From an uncultured Alphaproteobacteria bacterium (GTDB lineage: Bacteria > Pseudomonadota > Alphaproteobacteria > RF32 > CAG-239): a DNA stretch of 64,000 nt. The notes under the pieces are model-generated. The model saw only the letters and a list, made by a program, of their open reading frames with translations. It ran no database searches and was not told the DNA's origin. A program made the position numbers and the translations under genes. The number at the start of each line of letters is the position of its first letter. The first letter of the stretch is position 1. Of this stretch, positions 1 to 9,019 are shown one piece after another. The stretch lies in contig CAJGCO010000005.1 in the NCBI GenBank assembly GCA_904501925.1, positions 18,627 through 82,626 of the forward strand, written 5' to 3'.

Positions 1-1138
1 TGAAGTTATGAAAAATCTTCCAAAGACAACACAAATGATTCAACCTTTGTTTGAATTTTCTGGTGCTTGTGCCGGTTGTGGTGAAACTCCTTATATTAAA
101 TTGATTACACAGTTATTTGGTGATAGAATGGTTGTTGCTAATGCAACTGGTTGTTCTTCAATTTATTCAGGTAATCTTCCAACAACTCCATATTGCAAAG
201 ATGAAAAAGGTTTTGGACCAGCTTGGGCTAACTCTTTATTTGAAGATAATGCAGAGTTCGGTTTAGGTATGAGAGTTTCTATTGATCAAGGTGTTGAAAC
301 TGCAAGAGCTTTATTGGAAAATATGAAAGATAAAATTGGTGATGTGGCTAATAGAATTCTTGAAAATCCTCAATTAAGCGATGCTGAAATTGATGTTCAA
401 CGTGCATATGTTAAAGAATTAAGAGCTAAATTGGCTGAGCTTGAAGGTGAAGAAGCTAGTCACTTGAATGAAATAGCAGATTACCTAATTAAAAAATCTG
501 TTTGGATTATTGGTGGTGATGGTTGGGCTTATGATATTGGCTTTGGTGGTTTAGATCATGCAATTGCTAGTGGTCGTAATGTTAATATTTTAGTTGTTGA
601 TACTGGTGTATATTCAAATACAGGTGGTCAACAATCTAAAGCAACTCCAATGGGTGCAAGTGCTAAATTTGCAACAGCTGGTAAAGAGTTACCTAAAAAG
701 GATTTAGCTATGATTGCTATGTCTTATGGTAATGTTTATGTTGCTCAAGTTGCAATGGGTGCTAATGATACTCAAGTGATTAAAGCCTTAAATGAAGCAG
801 AAGCATTTGATGGTCCATCTTTAATTATTGCATATTCTCACTGTATTAACCAAGGTTTGAATATGGCAGAAGGTTTGAGACATCAAAAAGACGCTGTAGA
901 AACTGGTTCTTGGCCTTTATATCGCTATAATCCAGAAAATGTTAAAGAAGGTAAAGCGCCTCTAATGTTAGATTCTAAGGCTCCTTCAAAACCTCTTTCT
1001 GATTATATGTCATCAGAGACACGTTTCCAAGTTGTAAATAAATCTAATCCTGAGCGTTATAATGCACTACTTGAAAAAGCTCAAGAAGGCGTTAATGCGA
1101 AAAGGGCTATATTGGAGCATATGTCCCAATATAAATAA
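1..1138 (+). CDS. nifJ: Pyruvate:ferredoxin (flavodoxin) oxidoreductase, C-terminal part
   Basis: Partial at the left edge: the frame is open before the first ATG at 8 (codons GAA GTT precede it), so the gene starts outside the window. The visible 376 residues are the C-terminal thiamine-diphosphate domain of the long single-chain enzyme, which oxidises pyruvate to acetyl-CoA and CO2 and reduces ferredoxin in the cytoplasm. A CAGCGETPY motif (about residues 21-29 counted from 8), Cys at about 49 and a later SHC motif match the proximal 4Fe-4S cluster ligands. GDGWAYDIG and DTGVYSNTGGQ match the ThDP/Mg site. It points to anaerobic fermentative metabolism. Followed by a repeat pair and then an intrinsic terminator. 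Confidence 0.95.
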   Translation, partial: EVMKNLPKTTQMIQPLFEFSGACAGCGETPYIKLITQLFGDRMVVANATGCSSIYSGNLPTTPYCKDEKGFGPAWANSLFEDNAEFGLGMRVSIDQGVETARALLENMKDKIGDVANRILENPQLSDAEIDVQRAYVKELRAKLAELEGEEASHLNEIADYLIKKSVWIIGGDGWAYDIGFGGLDHAIASGRNVNILVVDTGVYSNTGGQQSKATPMGASAKFATAGKELPKKDLAMIAMSYGNVYVAQVAMGANDTQVIKALNEAEAFDGPSLIIAYSHCINQGLNMAEGLRHQKDAVETGSWPLYRYNPENVKEGKAPLMLDSKAPSKPLSDYMSSETRFQVVNKSNPERYNALLEKAQEGVNAKRAILEHMSQYK

Positions 1139-1151
1139 AAGGGAAAATTTT

Positions 1152-1254
1152 GGTGTCTAATCGTCAATGGAAGCCTGTTGGCAAAAATTCATTTACTATT
1201 TTGTAAACTAAAATTTTTGCCACAGGACATTGACTTCTATCCACTCAAAATTTT
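1152..1254. repeat. Palindromic 103-bp repeat, copy 1
   Basis: First of two tandem copies of a 103-bp unit, with six differences between them and no gaps (period 124 bp). The unit is a long imperfect inverted repeat around a TTTAC/GTAAA hairpin. GTCAATG, CCTGT and GGCAAAAATT on the left pair with their complements on the right. In this copy the pairing extends outwards through GGAAAATTTTG just before the unit. It lies between nifJ and its terminator, so it would be transcribed as the 3' UTR. Confidence 0.85.
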
Positions 1255-1275
1255 CCTCTTTTATTTTTGAGGAGA

Positions 1276-1378
1276 GGTGTCTAATCGTCAATGGAAGCCT
1301 GTTAGTAAAAATTCATTTACTATTTTGTAAACTAAAATTTTTGGAACAAGCCATTGACTTCTATCCACTCAAAATTTT
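1276..1378. repeat. Palindromic 103-bp repeat, copy 2
   Basis: Second copy of the unit at 1152-1254. All six differences fall in the central stem or its partner arm. Some change the pairing and some restore it (TCAATGG now pairs fully with CCATTGA, while the GGC/GCC pairs are lost). No third copy was seen in the window. It could be a mobile interspersed palindrome (REP/MITE-like) or a structured RNA. Confidence 0.85.
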
Positions 1379-1388
1379 ATTCCTTTAT

Positions 1389-1422
1389 TGAGCGACCTTT
1401 GTGGTCGCTCTTATTTTTTTTG
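1389..1422 (+). terminator. Intrinsic terminator after nifJ and repeats
   Basis: Stem GAGCGACC / GGTCGCTC with a five-base loop, followed by a T-rich run. It ends the nifJ transcript after the two palindromic repeats. Confidence 0.85.
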
Positions 1423-1512
1423 TGGTTGGTTGCATATGTGTTTTATCTTAGTATTTTAATTAATTTTTTATAATATTCTGTTAGTATGCAAGTATTGCAT
1501 AGGAGATTATTT

Positions 1513-2901
1513 ATGAAATTAGCTTTTAATCTAAAAGGAATGTTTTTATTTTCCCTATTTCTAATGTTTTGGCATATGTTATTGTCGGGTGTTTTTATAT
1601 GTGGAAGTAGTTTGATTTTAGGTTATATGGGATATTGCTATTATTTGAAAAAAGTAAATATTTGTGATATTTTATTTAGTAGTAGTGTTATTATTAATTT
1701 ATGGTATGTTTCAAATCTTTCTATTAATATTCATCAATATGATTATTTTAATTTTTTTATGCATGCAATGTATTTTGTTGATCATGATTTTTTTGTTAAA
1801 AATCCGATTTATTATTTAAGTTCAGTATATTTTCAACCACCACTTTGGGGATTAATTGCAGGAATAGTTACAAAGATAGGTGTAATTTTTTCTTTGACTA
1901 ATGAATATGCGTTTGATCATGTTAGATATATTAGTTTTTTTGCAATATCAGGTACCGGAATTTTGGGGTGGAGATTTTTTAATTTATTTAATTTAAGTAA
2001 AAAGATTTTGTTATGGGGATATGGTATGTTTTTGTTTATGCCAATTCATACTATTATGGCAGGTCTTAATAATAATGATTCATTTGTATATTTTTTAATG
2101 GTTGCAATTTTATATAAAGGTTATCAATGGTATATTGATAACAATAAAAGAGATGCATTTATTATTGCTGGATTATTTGTATTGGCTGGAATGACAAAAT
2201 TTTCGGGTTTGATGATGATGGCTTATATTGGTATTTTAGGATTGGCATTGTTGATTGAAAGTAAAAATAAACTTTCTTATAAATTGTGGAGTGAGTTCTT
2301 TATTATTGGGATGGGGGGAGTTATTGGATTTTTATGGGGGTGGTTGCTTTTATATATTGGGTTTGCTTTGGTTCCTCCACCAAATAATGTTAGTTTTCAA
2401 TTTATGGGGGATTATTCTATTTTTGAACGTTTATTGGATTTTAGTAATATAAATGTTTTGTTTGCTGATGTGCGCAATGGAATAATTGAGCCAAATGTTT
2501 GGTTATCCTTGATTAAAACCTCTATATTTGGCGAGTGGAGTTGGAATAATATTTACTTTTCCTATTTGTTATATTTGAGTGCTATACTTATTTCATTGGT
2601 GTGTATTTGGTGTTTTGGAGGTGTGTTTAAGTATCAATTAGGTAAAGATTTTGGACTTAATTTGGCAATTATAGTATTAGTTTTTGTTGTATTTATGTCA
2701 TGGGCTATGTTTTGGATTGAATATCCATATTTTTGTTCAACAGAATTTAGATATGTGGTGGTATTAGTTCCAGTTGCTTGTTTATGGGTGATGAATTATT
2801 TAAATCAAAAAAAATTGCCAATGTGGGTTAATTATACATTAGCAATTTTTTGTTGTGTTTTTGTAATGGCAAAAATTATTGTTTATTTAAGTACCATTTA
2901 A
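1513..2901 (+). CDS. GT-C type polytopic membrane glycosyltransferase-like protein
   Basis: A very hydrophobic protein of 462 residues with roughly ten predicted membrane segments. A QPPLWGL motif in an early loop resembles the HPPL motif of the PMT/ArnT-like (GT39) membrane glycosyltransferases. A GLNNNDSF motif follows a membrane segment, as in that superfamily. Such enzymes move a sugar from a polyprenyl-phosphate donor to a lipid, glycan or protein on the outer face of the inner membrane. The start at 1513 is chosen for its AGGAG site at 1501-1505; an ATG at 1486 lacks one. It converges on rfbB with a 26-bp overlap, so a role in rhamnose-containing surface glycans is possible. The acceptor and donor cannot be told from sequence. 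Confidence 0.7.
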   Translation: MKLAFNLKGMFLFSLFLMFWHMLLSGVFICGSSLILGYMGYCYYLKKVNICDILFSSSVIINLWYVSNLSINIHQYDYFNFFMHAMYFVDHDFFVKNPIYYLSSVYFQPPLWGLIAGIVTKIGVIFSLTNEYAFDHVRYISFFAISGTGILGWRFFNLFNLSKKILLWGYGMFLFMPIHTIMAGLNNNDSFVYFLMVAILYKGYQWYIDNNKRDAFIIAGLFVLAGMTKFSGLMMMAYIGILGLALLIESKNKLSYKLWSEFFIIGMGGVIGFLWGWLLLYIGFALVPPPNNVSFQFMGDYSIFERLLDFSNINVLFADVRNGIIEPNVWLSLIKTSIFGEWSWNNIYFSYLLYLSAILISLVCIWCFGGVFKYQLGKDFGLNLAIIVLVFVVFMSWAMFWIEYPYFCSTEFRYVVVLVPVACLWVMNYLNQKKLPMWVNYTLAIFCCVFVMAKIIVYLSTI

Positions 2902-3889
2902 CGGTTTTTACTATACCAGTTTTAAATGTTTCGTCTGGTTTATAATTTAACATGTCTTCGATTTTGGTTGGATCAATTGCATAGCGCATATCGTGTCCAG
3001 CTCTATCTTTTACGAAGGTGATTAAATCGGAATATTTTTTACCATCTGTGCGTGGTCTTTCTTTATCTAAGATATCACAAATGATGTTGGTTATTTCAAT
3101 GTTTGTAAGTTCATTATGTCCACCAACGTTATATGTTTGACCATTAATGCCATTGTGATAGATAATATCTATGGCTTTGGCATGATCTGTTACGTATAGC
3201 CAATCTCTAATATTTTGCCCATTGCCATAAATTGGTATAGGACTTAAATTTAAGCAATTTCTGATAATGGTTGGGATTAACTTTTCATTGTGTTGTTTAG
3301 GGCCGTAATTATTTGAACAATTTGATGTTGTAGTATTTAGGCCATAAGTGTGATGATATGCACGAACTAAAAAGTCTGAGCTTGCTTTTGATGAGGAATA
3401 TGGTGAGTTTGGAGCGTAAGGTGTTGTTTCACTAAAATACCCTGTTGGACCAAGTGAACCAAATACTTCATCTGTAGAAATATGATGAAAGCGATAATTT
3501 TTGCATTCTGGTTTTGGACTAAATGGTGCATCAAACCAATGTGTGCGACAAGCTTCTAGTAGATTAAATGTGCCAAGTATATTAGTATTTATAAAAGCTC
3601 TTGGCGAAGAAATTGAATTATCAACATGGCTTTCTGCGGCAAAGTGGATTACACCTGTTATGTTATATTTATCAAAGATATCATTAATTGTTTGTTCATC
3701 ACAAATATCTGCTTTAATAAAAGTGTAGTTAGGGTTGTTTTCTACTTCTTTTAAGTTATCTAAATTACCAGCATAAGTTAGCTTATCTAGGTTTATTATT
3801 TTATAGTCTGGGTGTTGAGACATAAAATAAGGGATAAAATTGGCACCAATAAAACCAGCACCACCTGTTATTAAAATTGTTTGAGACAT
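2876..3889 (-). CDS. rfbB: dTDP-glucose 4,6-dehydratase
   Basis: Second step of dTDP-L-rhamnose synthesis: converts dTDP-glucose to dTDP-4-keto-6-deoxyglucose with bound NAD. An extended SDR fold is shown by GGAGFIG near the N-terminus, the STDEVFG catalytic Asp-Glu stretch and YSSSK (Tyr/Lys pair). At 337 residues it has the usual length. The start at 3889 (MSQTIL) is chosen because AAGGA lies just upstream; a longer frame begins at 3910. It overlaps the end of rfbD by 19 bp and is the last gene of the operon. Confidence 0.95.
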   Translation of the reverse strand: MSQTILITGGAGFIGANFIPYFMSQHPDYKIINLDKLTYAGNLDNLKEVENNPNYTFIKADICDEQTINDIFDKYNITGVIHFAAESHVDNSISSPRAFINTNILGTFNLLEACRTHWFDAPFSPKPECKNYRFHHISTDEVFGSLGPTGYFSETTPYAPNSPYSSSKASSDFLVRAYHHTYGLNTTTSNCSNNYGPKQHNEKLIPTIIRNCLNLSPIPIYGNGQNIRDWLYVTDHAKAIDIIYHNGINGQTYNVGGHNELTNIEITNIICDILDKERPRTDGKKYSDLITFVKDRAGHDMRYAIDPTKIEDMLNYKPDETFKTGIVKTVKWYLNKQ

Positions 3890-4695
3890 TTTTTTAATCC
3901 TTCTTTCCAATGGGGAATTTCAATGTTAAAACGTTTTTTGATTTTTGATTTATTTAATACGCTATAATGTGGGCGTGGAGTAGGCGTTGGATAGTCTTTG
4001 CTTTCAATTGGATAAACATGGCAATTTAAGTTTGATTGTTCCATGATTTCTAATGCAAAATCATACCAAGAGCATACTCCTTCATTGGAGTAATGATATA
4101 TGCCTTTTTCTCCAGGTGTAAGTTGTGGGATTATATCGATAATAGCTTGAGCTAAATCGTATGCATATGTTGGTGTTCCAATTTGGTCAAAAATTACGTT
4201 TAGGCTTTCTTTTTCTGCACCGAGTTTACGCATTGTTTTTACAAAATTTGAACCATGGGGGGAATATAACCAAGATGTGCGAATTATTATAGCTGTATTA
4301 GCATTATCTAGGACATTTTTTTCTCCCTCAAGTTTTGTTGAGCCATAAACAGAAATAGGTGATGAGGTATCATCTTCTGTGTATGGTTTGTGGGATGTGC
4401 CATCAAAAACATAATCAGTTGAAACATGGATAATGTTTTTGCCATATTTTGCTAAATAAAGTGGGGCTAGAGCATTTACATTGTGAGCAGTTTCTTGGTC
4501 GGTTTGTGCTTTATCAACGGCTGTATATGCAGAACAATTTATGATTAAATCATATGAATTTTTTGAAAAGAATTCTTCGACGGCTTTTTGATTAGTAAGG
4601 TCTAGTTCTTCTTTGTCAATATAGTGAGCTTTATCTTTTAATAAGCTTTGAATTGCTGTACCTAATTGACCTTTACATCCGGTTACTAAAAACAT
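3871..4695 (-). CDS. rfbD: dTDP-4-dehydrorhamnose reductase
   Basis: Last step of dTDP-L-rhamnose synthesis: NAD(P)H-dependent reduction of dTDP-4-keto-L-rhamnose. The 274-residue SDR protein has a GCKGQLG nucleotide-binding loop at residues 7-13, STDYVFDG, and a YGSTKLEGE motif with the Tyr-Lys pair. It overlaps rfbC by 10 bp and rfbB by 19 bp, so translation is probably coupled along the operon. Confidence 0.95.
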   Translation of the reverse strand: MFLVTGCKGQLGTAIQSLLKDKAHYIDKEELDLTNQKAVEEFFSKNSYDLIINCSAYTAVDKAQTDQETAHNVNALAPLYLAKYGKNIIHVSTDYVFDGTSHKPYTEDDTSSPISVYGSTKLEGEKNVLDNANTAIIIRTSWLYSPHGSNFVKTMRKLGAEKESLNVIFDQIGTPTYAYDLAQAIIDIIPQLTPGEKGIYHYSNEGVCSWYDFALEIMEQSNLNCHVYPIESKDYPTPTPRPHYSVLNKSKIKKRFNIEIPHWKEGLKKCLKQF

Positions 4696-5234
4696 GATTC
4701 TAATTCCTCTAAGTTAGGGTGTGATAAATCTCGATCTAAAATATTTGCTTGTGAAAGTGGAATTTTCCAATCAATGTTTAAATTTTTATCCAAAGGATTT
4801 AATCCACCTTCAGAGGCTTTATTGTATAAATTGTCACATTTATATGCAAAAATTGCAGTGTCTGATAAAACAGAAAAACCGTGTGCAAAACCTCTTGGAA
4901 TTAAAAGTTGTTGTTGGTTTTCATCGGATAAATGTACGGCAACGTGTTGTCCATAGGTTGGTGATTCTTTTCTTAAATCAACAGCAACATCTAAAACTTC
5001 GCCTTGGATTACTCTTACTAATTTTGCCTGAGCAAAATCACCTTTTTGAAAGTGTAGACCTCTTATTGTTCCGTATTTTGAAAAAGATTGATTATCTTGT
5101 ACAAAGTTGTAAGATAAGCCATTGTCTTTGAATTCTTTTTGGCTATAGCTTTCAAAAAAGTAGCCACGTGTATCTGTAAAAATGCGAGGAGTTATAATAT
5201 ACACTCCTTCTAATTTGGTTTTAGTAAAGATCAT
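4686..5234 (-). CDS. rfbC: dTDP-4-dehydrorhamnose 3,5-epimerase
   Basis: Third step of dTDP-L-rhamnose synthesis, epimerising the 4-keto sugar at C3 and C5. The RmlC cupin fold is recognisable from TRGYFFESY, GLHFQ (catalytic His) and RVIQGEVLDVAVD. The start at 5234 (MIFTKT) gives 182 residues, the usual family length, with GAGG six bases upstream inside the end of rfbA. A longer frame from 5246 would have no visible ribosome site. Confidence 0.94.
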   Translation of the reverse strand: MIFTKTKLEGVYIITPRIFTDTRGYFFESYSQKEFKDNGLSYNFVQDNQSFSKYGTIRGLHFQKGDFAQAKLVRVIQGEVLDVAVDLRKESPTYGQHVAVHLSDENQQQLLIPRGFAHGFSVLSDTAIFAYKCDNLYNKASEGGLNPLDKNLNIDWKIPLSQANILDRDLSHPNLEELESCF

Positions 5235-6108
5235 GTTTTTCCTCATATACTTTTTGTAAATATTGTTTATATGCTACTCCATCTTTTAGATTAGAGATAA
5301 GTTGTTGCATTTGTGTTTTATCAATAAAGCCTTGGCGAAAAGCTATTTCTTCTATGCAAGCAAGTTTTAAGCCTTGGCGTTGTTCTATGATTTGAACAAA
5401 CTGTGATGATTCCATTAGGCTATCTGGTGTTCCTGCATCTAACCAAGCATTTCCTCTTTTTAGAGGGATTACGTTTAATCTTTTTTCTTTTAAGTATAAT
5501 TTGTTTAGGTCGGTTATTTCAAGTTCGCCACGTTTTGATGGTTTTAATGTTGATGCTTTTTTTATGACGTCATTTGGATAAAAATATAATCCGGTTACAG
5601 CATAGTTTGATTTGGGTTTTAATGGTTTTTCTTCTATAGATTTTACAGAGTTATTTTTATCAAATTCTATAACACCGAAACGCTCTGGATCTGAAACGTG
5701 GAAGCCAAAAACTGTGGCATTGTTGGTGTCTTCATGTACAATTTTTCTATAATTTTTCATTTGTGATTGCATATAAAAGATATTATCACCAAGTATTAAA
5801 CATACGTTATCGTTTTTTATGAAATCTTTTCCAATGATAAAGGCTTGAGCAATACCTTCTGGTTTTTCTTGAACTTTATATTGAAGTTTTAAGCCAAGAT
5901 TTGAACCATTACCTAATAGCTTTTTTATGTTAGGGGTATCGTTAGGGGTAGAGATTATTAAAATTTCTTTGATACCAAAAAGCATTAAAGTAGATAAAGG
6001 GTAGTATATCATTGGTTTATCATATACTGGTAGTAATTGCTTGGAGATACATTGGGTTAGTGGGTATAATCTGGAGCCAGAACCTCCTGCTAATATAATA
6101 CCTTTCAT
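5221..6108 (-). CDS. rfbA: Glucose-1-phosphate thymidylyltransferase
   Basis: First step of dTDP-L-rhamnose synthesis: joins dTTP and glucose-1-phosphate. The 295-residue protein begins with the nucleotidyltransferase signature GGSGSRLYPLT. LGDNIFY (metal-binding Asp), EEKPLKPKSNYAVTGLYFY and GNAWLDAGT are typical of RmlA. It lies 13 bp after the DUF2207 gene and overlaps rfbC by 14 bp. With rfbC, rfbD and rfbB it completes the whole pathway in one operon. Confidence 0.96.
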   Translation of the reverse strand: MKGIILAGGSGSRLYPLTQCISKQLLPVYDKPMIYYPLSTLMLFGIKEILIISTPNDTPNIKKLLGNGSNLGLKLQYKVQEKPEGIAQAFIIGKDFIKNDNVCLILGDNIFYMQSQMKNYRKIVHEDTNNATVFGFHVSDPERFGVIEFDKNNSVKSIEEKPLKPKSNYAVTGLYFYPNDVIKKASTLKPSKRGELEITDLNKLYLKEKRLNVIPLKRGNAWLDAGTPDSLMESSQFVQIIEQRQGLKLACIEEIAFRQGFIDKTQMQQLISNLKDGVAYKQYLQKVYEEKHDLY

Positions 6109-6121
6109 TTTTCCTCCTTTT

Positions 6122-8182
6122 TTAGAATTTTAGTTCTTTGAGAAGATAATCTATTTGTGAGAAAATCTTAACATTTTGATATTTGTTTTCAAGTCCATAA
6201 GCATAGATATAAGGAACTTTGGATGTGAAATCTTTTAATGAAGATTGAAGTTCAGTATTTTTTTGTAAATATGTTTTATGATCTTGAGTTTCTTTAATCT
6301 TATTTCTTAATAAGCCGTTTCTTTTAGAAAATAATTGGTAGTATTTTATAATTGTTATTAAGCTTGTAATTGTAATGATAGCATATAGTTTTGATGTGTA
6401 AATGCTTAACCATAATGCAATTACAAATATAGATAATACGCTAATTATTTTAGTAAGAATATTTAGCCATTTTTTCTTAAAGTTTACAAAGTATAAAAGT
6501 ATATAAGGTGTAATTAATGTTGAGCATACAAGAATTACTAAAAATGTATGTTTAGGATTGATAGATATTTGGGAGCTACCAATAAATCCAAAAATAAGCA
6601 TTGAGAGGCTAAATAATATATATGGGAGGTTAAATCTTAGTTTTAATAAGATATAACGAGTTAAATTGTCTTTATGTATATAATTGTAGGCTCTTTTTAG
6701 TTTTAATAAAGATGCTTTTGATGATGAAAAAGTTGTTTCTGATGAAGGAAATAATATTTTTAATAGATTTTTTTCTTGAGATGATAATTTACTTATATCA
6801 TCAGTTTTTTTTGCAGCTATTACTTCATCATCTTTATTTATAATATCAATTATATTTTTTGAATATAAATTTAATATTTCAGCACCAAGTGAATGTTTAT
6901 CTTGGTTGTTTATGTTTAATAAGCGACAAAAAGATGGTGTTTTAGTAATTTTTACGTTTGTTTTATCTTGGTTTTTATATACTTGTTGTAGTGATATTTT
7001 ATAGGCAAGAAATATTGCTATAAGTGCAAGTAAGCCAAATATTTCTATACCAAAATCTTGAATTATATATAAAAATCTTTTGGTTAATGAAGGGGGGATA
7101 ATTGTGTTTTTATCTAGAGTTAATAGTAAGTGTATGTCTTCACCAACACCTAGTGCTTGAGTGTCTGCAAAACCGATTGATCTATCATCTAGAAATGTCA
7201 TTGTTACACGATTATCGTTAAAACCATCTTGGGTAGATGCTATTACGTTTTGACCTAAGAATTGATTGCCATTAGGAATGGTTACAACAGCATTAGCTGA
7301 GCCAATTACATTTTTAATGGTTTTACCGGTTATATCCCAATAAAATTCATCAAATTTATCGTAGTTCCAAATAGTTCTATCTATGATGTATTCAAAGCGA
7401 TAAGTGTAAATTCCTGTTGGAAGATTTATTGGAGTTTTAGGTTCGATATGTAAATGGTTTCCTATTTCTGTTACTTTGTATTGATATTCTTTATCGTTGA
7501 TTGTAACTTTATCTAAAGTAAAGTCTAAGCGACGTTTTTTATTTGCTCTAGAATATGTGTATTTAGGTAAAATTCTGAAAAAACCATAAGGGAAACCTTC
7601 ATTGTTTGAAATGAATATAAATTCTTCGGTTACTCTGATTAGTCCGATACTTTCAATGTTTATTGTGGTAAGTAAATATGCGATATGTTCTTCGGCAGGT
7701 GCTAGAATTTCTTTGGTATCTGAAAGTTTTACTGTAACATATGGGAAATCTGGTATAAATTTTTTAGGTTCTTGAATTACTTCGCGATAGAATTTTCCTT
7801 GTATTTCTAAATCGTTATTTATTGTGTCAGTTTTTTTGGCTTTTTTCATATTTTCTTGATAGATTTTATCATAGGCAGATATTGTTTTTTTGTTTTTTTC
7901 TTCATTTTCTACAATACTTGTGGAGCCAGGATTGCCTAATTCGTCGCTTTTAATATTAGCTTTTGTTACTTTTTCTAAGCGTTTTATTAGGTATTTTTTT
8001 AGAGCCTCTTTATCGTTTATGTCTGGAATTTCTTTGTATAAATTTATTAAATCTTGTTCACGTTTTTGTGGTGATATAAGAGGTTTGCTTCTGGGTGATG
8101 CTATGCTATCAACGCTTGAGTTTGCATGATGAGGAGTTACTAGAGTTGTAAATAAAAATATGTATGTAAAAAACTTCTTCAT
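6122..8182 (-). CDS. DUF2207 domain membrane protein
   Basis: A 686-residue protein with a Sec signal peptide (about residues 1-22), a linker rich in charged residues, and an extracytoplasmic beta-rich DUF2207 domain (about 145-360; note FDEFYWDITG). One membrane segment follows near 370-395, then a cytoplasmic region with coil character, then a cluster of three to four membrane segments near 520-620. Most DUF2207 proteins end in a Gly-rich tail; this one does not. Function is unknown for the family, which is membrane-bound. It is the first gene of the operon and lies 13 bp before rfbA, so it is co-transcribed with dTDP-rhamnose synthesis, which hints at an envelope role (inference). Confidence 0.8.
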   Translation of the reverse strand: MKKFFTYIFLFTTLVTPHHANSSVDSIASPRSKPLISPQKREQDLINLYKEIPDINDKEALKKYLIKRLEKVTKANIKSDELGNPGSTSIVENEEKNKKTISAYDKIYQENMKKAKKTDTINNDLEIQGKFYREVIQEPKKFIPDFPYVTVKLSDTKEILAPAEEHIAYLLTTINIESIGLIRVTEEFIFISNNEGFPYGFFRILPKYTYSRANKKRRLDFTLDKVTINDKEYQYKVTEIGNHLHIEPKTPINLPTGIYTYRFEYIIDRTIWNYDKFDEFYWDITGKTIKNVIGSANAVVTIPNGNQFLGQNVIASTQDGFNDNRVTMTFLDDRSIGFADTQALGVGEDIHLLLTLDKNTIIPPSLTKRFLYIIQDFGIEIFGLLALIAIFLAYKISLQQVYKNQDKTNVKITKTPSFCRLLNINNQDKHSLGAEILNLYSKNIIDIINKDDEVIAAKKTDDISKLSSQEKNLLKILFPSSETTFSSSKASLLKLKRAYNYIHKDNLTRYILLKLRFNLPYILFSLSMLIFGFIGSSQISINPKHTFLVILVCSTLITPYILLYFVNFKKKWLNILTKIISVLSIFVIALWLSIYTSKLYAIITITSLITIIKYYQLFSKRNGLLRNKIKETQDHKTYLQKNTELQSSLKDFTSKVPYIYAYGLENKYQNVKIFSQIDYLLKELKF

Positions 8183-8284
8183 ATCTTTTCCTTCTTGGTT
8201 GCATAGAACGATAAATTGCTATAAAAAATTATTATATTTCGTAATTATAGTGATAATAAGTTAATTTTTTTAAAAGAGGAAGAT

Positions 8285-9013
8285 ATGATTAATAAAAATA
8301 TTTCTGCGATTATTTTAGGAGCCGGAAAAGGTACTAGAATGCAATCTTCGTTGCCTAAGGTTATGATGGAGGTTTGTGGAAAACCTATGATTAGGCATAT
8401 TGTTGATACGTTAGAAAAAATGAATGTGAAAGAAATTGTTACGGTTATTTCAAGTGATGGTGAGTTGGTTAAAAAAGAGACTTATCCTCATAAGTGCGCT
8501 GTACAATTTGAACAATTAGGAACAGGGCATGCTGTAAGATGCGCAAAAGATGAATTGAAAAATATTGAAGGTCCTGTTTTGGTTATTTTTGGTGATACAC
8601 CTTTAATTAGTGAAAATACATTTGTTAAGATTGCTGATAAAATCAATGAGGGGTTTGGGGTGGTTGTTCTTGGTTTTAGACCTGAAGATCCTGCGAGATA
8701 TGGTAGATTGAAAATGGAAGATGGCGAACTTAAATCTATTGTTGAATTTAAAGATGCTAATGAAGATGAGTTGAAGATAAACTTTTGTAACTCTGGTTGC
8801 ATGGGATTTGATGGAAAATATTTGTTTGAGATATTAGATAGAATAGATAATAATAATATGGCAAAGGAATACTATCTTACTGATGCAGTGAAGATTGCTC
8901 GTGATATGGGGTTAAAATGCTCTGCAATTGAAGGTGATGTAGAAGAAGTAGCTAGTGCAAATACTAGGGAAGAGCTTGCGATATTAGAAGAGTATTATAA
9001 TAAAAGAAAGTAG
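8285..9013 (+). CDS. GlmU-like UTP:GlcNAc-1-phosphate uridylyltransferase, single domain
   Basis: The 242-residue protein matches the N-terminal pyrophosphorylase half of GlmU: GAGKGTRMQSSLPKVM at the start, QLGTGHAV, FGDTPLI (metal Asp) and EYYLTDAV. It should make UDP-GlcNAc, the precursor of peptidoglycan and lipid A. The C-terminal left-handed beta-helix acetyltransferase domain of ordinary GlmU (about 450 residues) is absent. The next gene starts 7 bp later, and no frameshifted remainder is present. SD AGAGGA lies just upstream. Either the acetyltransferase is encoded elsewhere, or this is a paralogous sugar nucleotidyltransferase. Confidence 0.8.
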   Translation: MINKNISAIILGAGKGTRMQSSLPKVMMEVCGKPMIRHIVDTLEKMNVKEIVTVISSDGELVKKETYPHKCAVQFEQLGTGHAVRCAKDELKNIEGPVLVIFGDTPLISENTFVKIADKINEGFGVVVLGFRPEDPARYGRLKMEDGELKSIVEFKDANEDELKINFCNSGCMGFDGKYLFEILDRIDNNNMAKEYYLTDAVKIARDMGLKCSAIEGDVEEVASANTREELAILEEYYNKRK

Positions 9014-9019
9014 TAAGGT

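Noticed and set aside
1152..1378. Possible CRISPR-like repeat pair
   Set aside because: Only two copies, 103 bp long, palindromic over their full length, with a 21-bp interval; no cas genes nearby.
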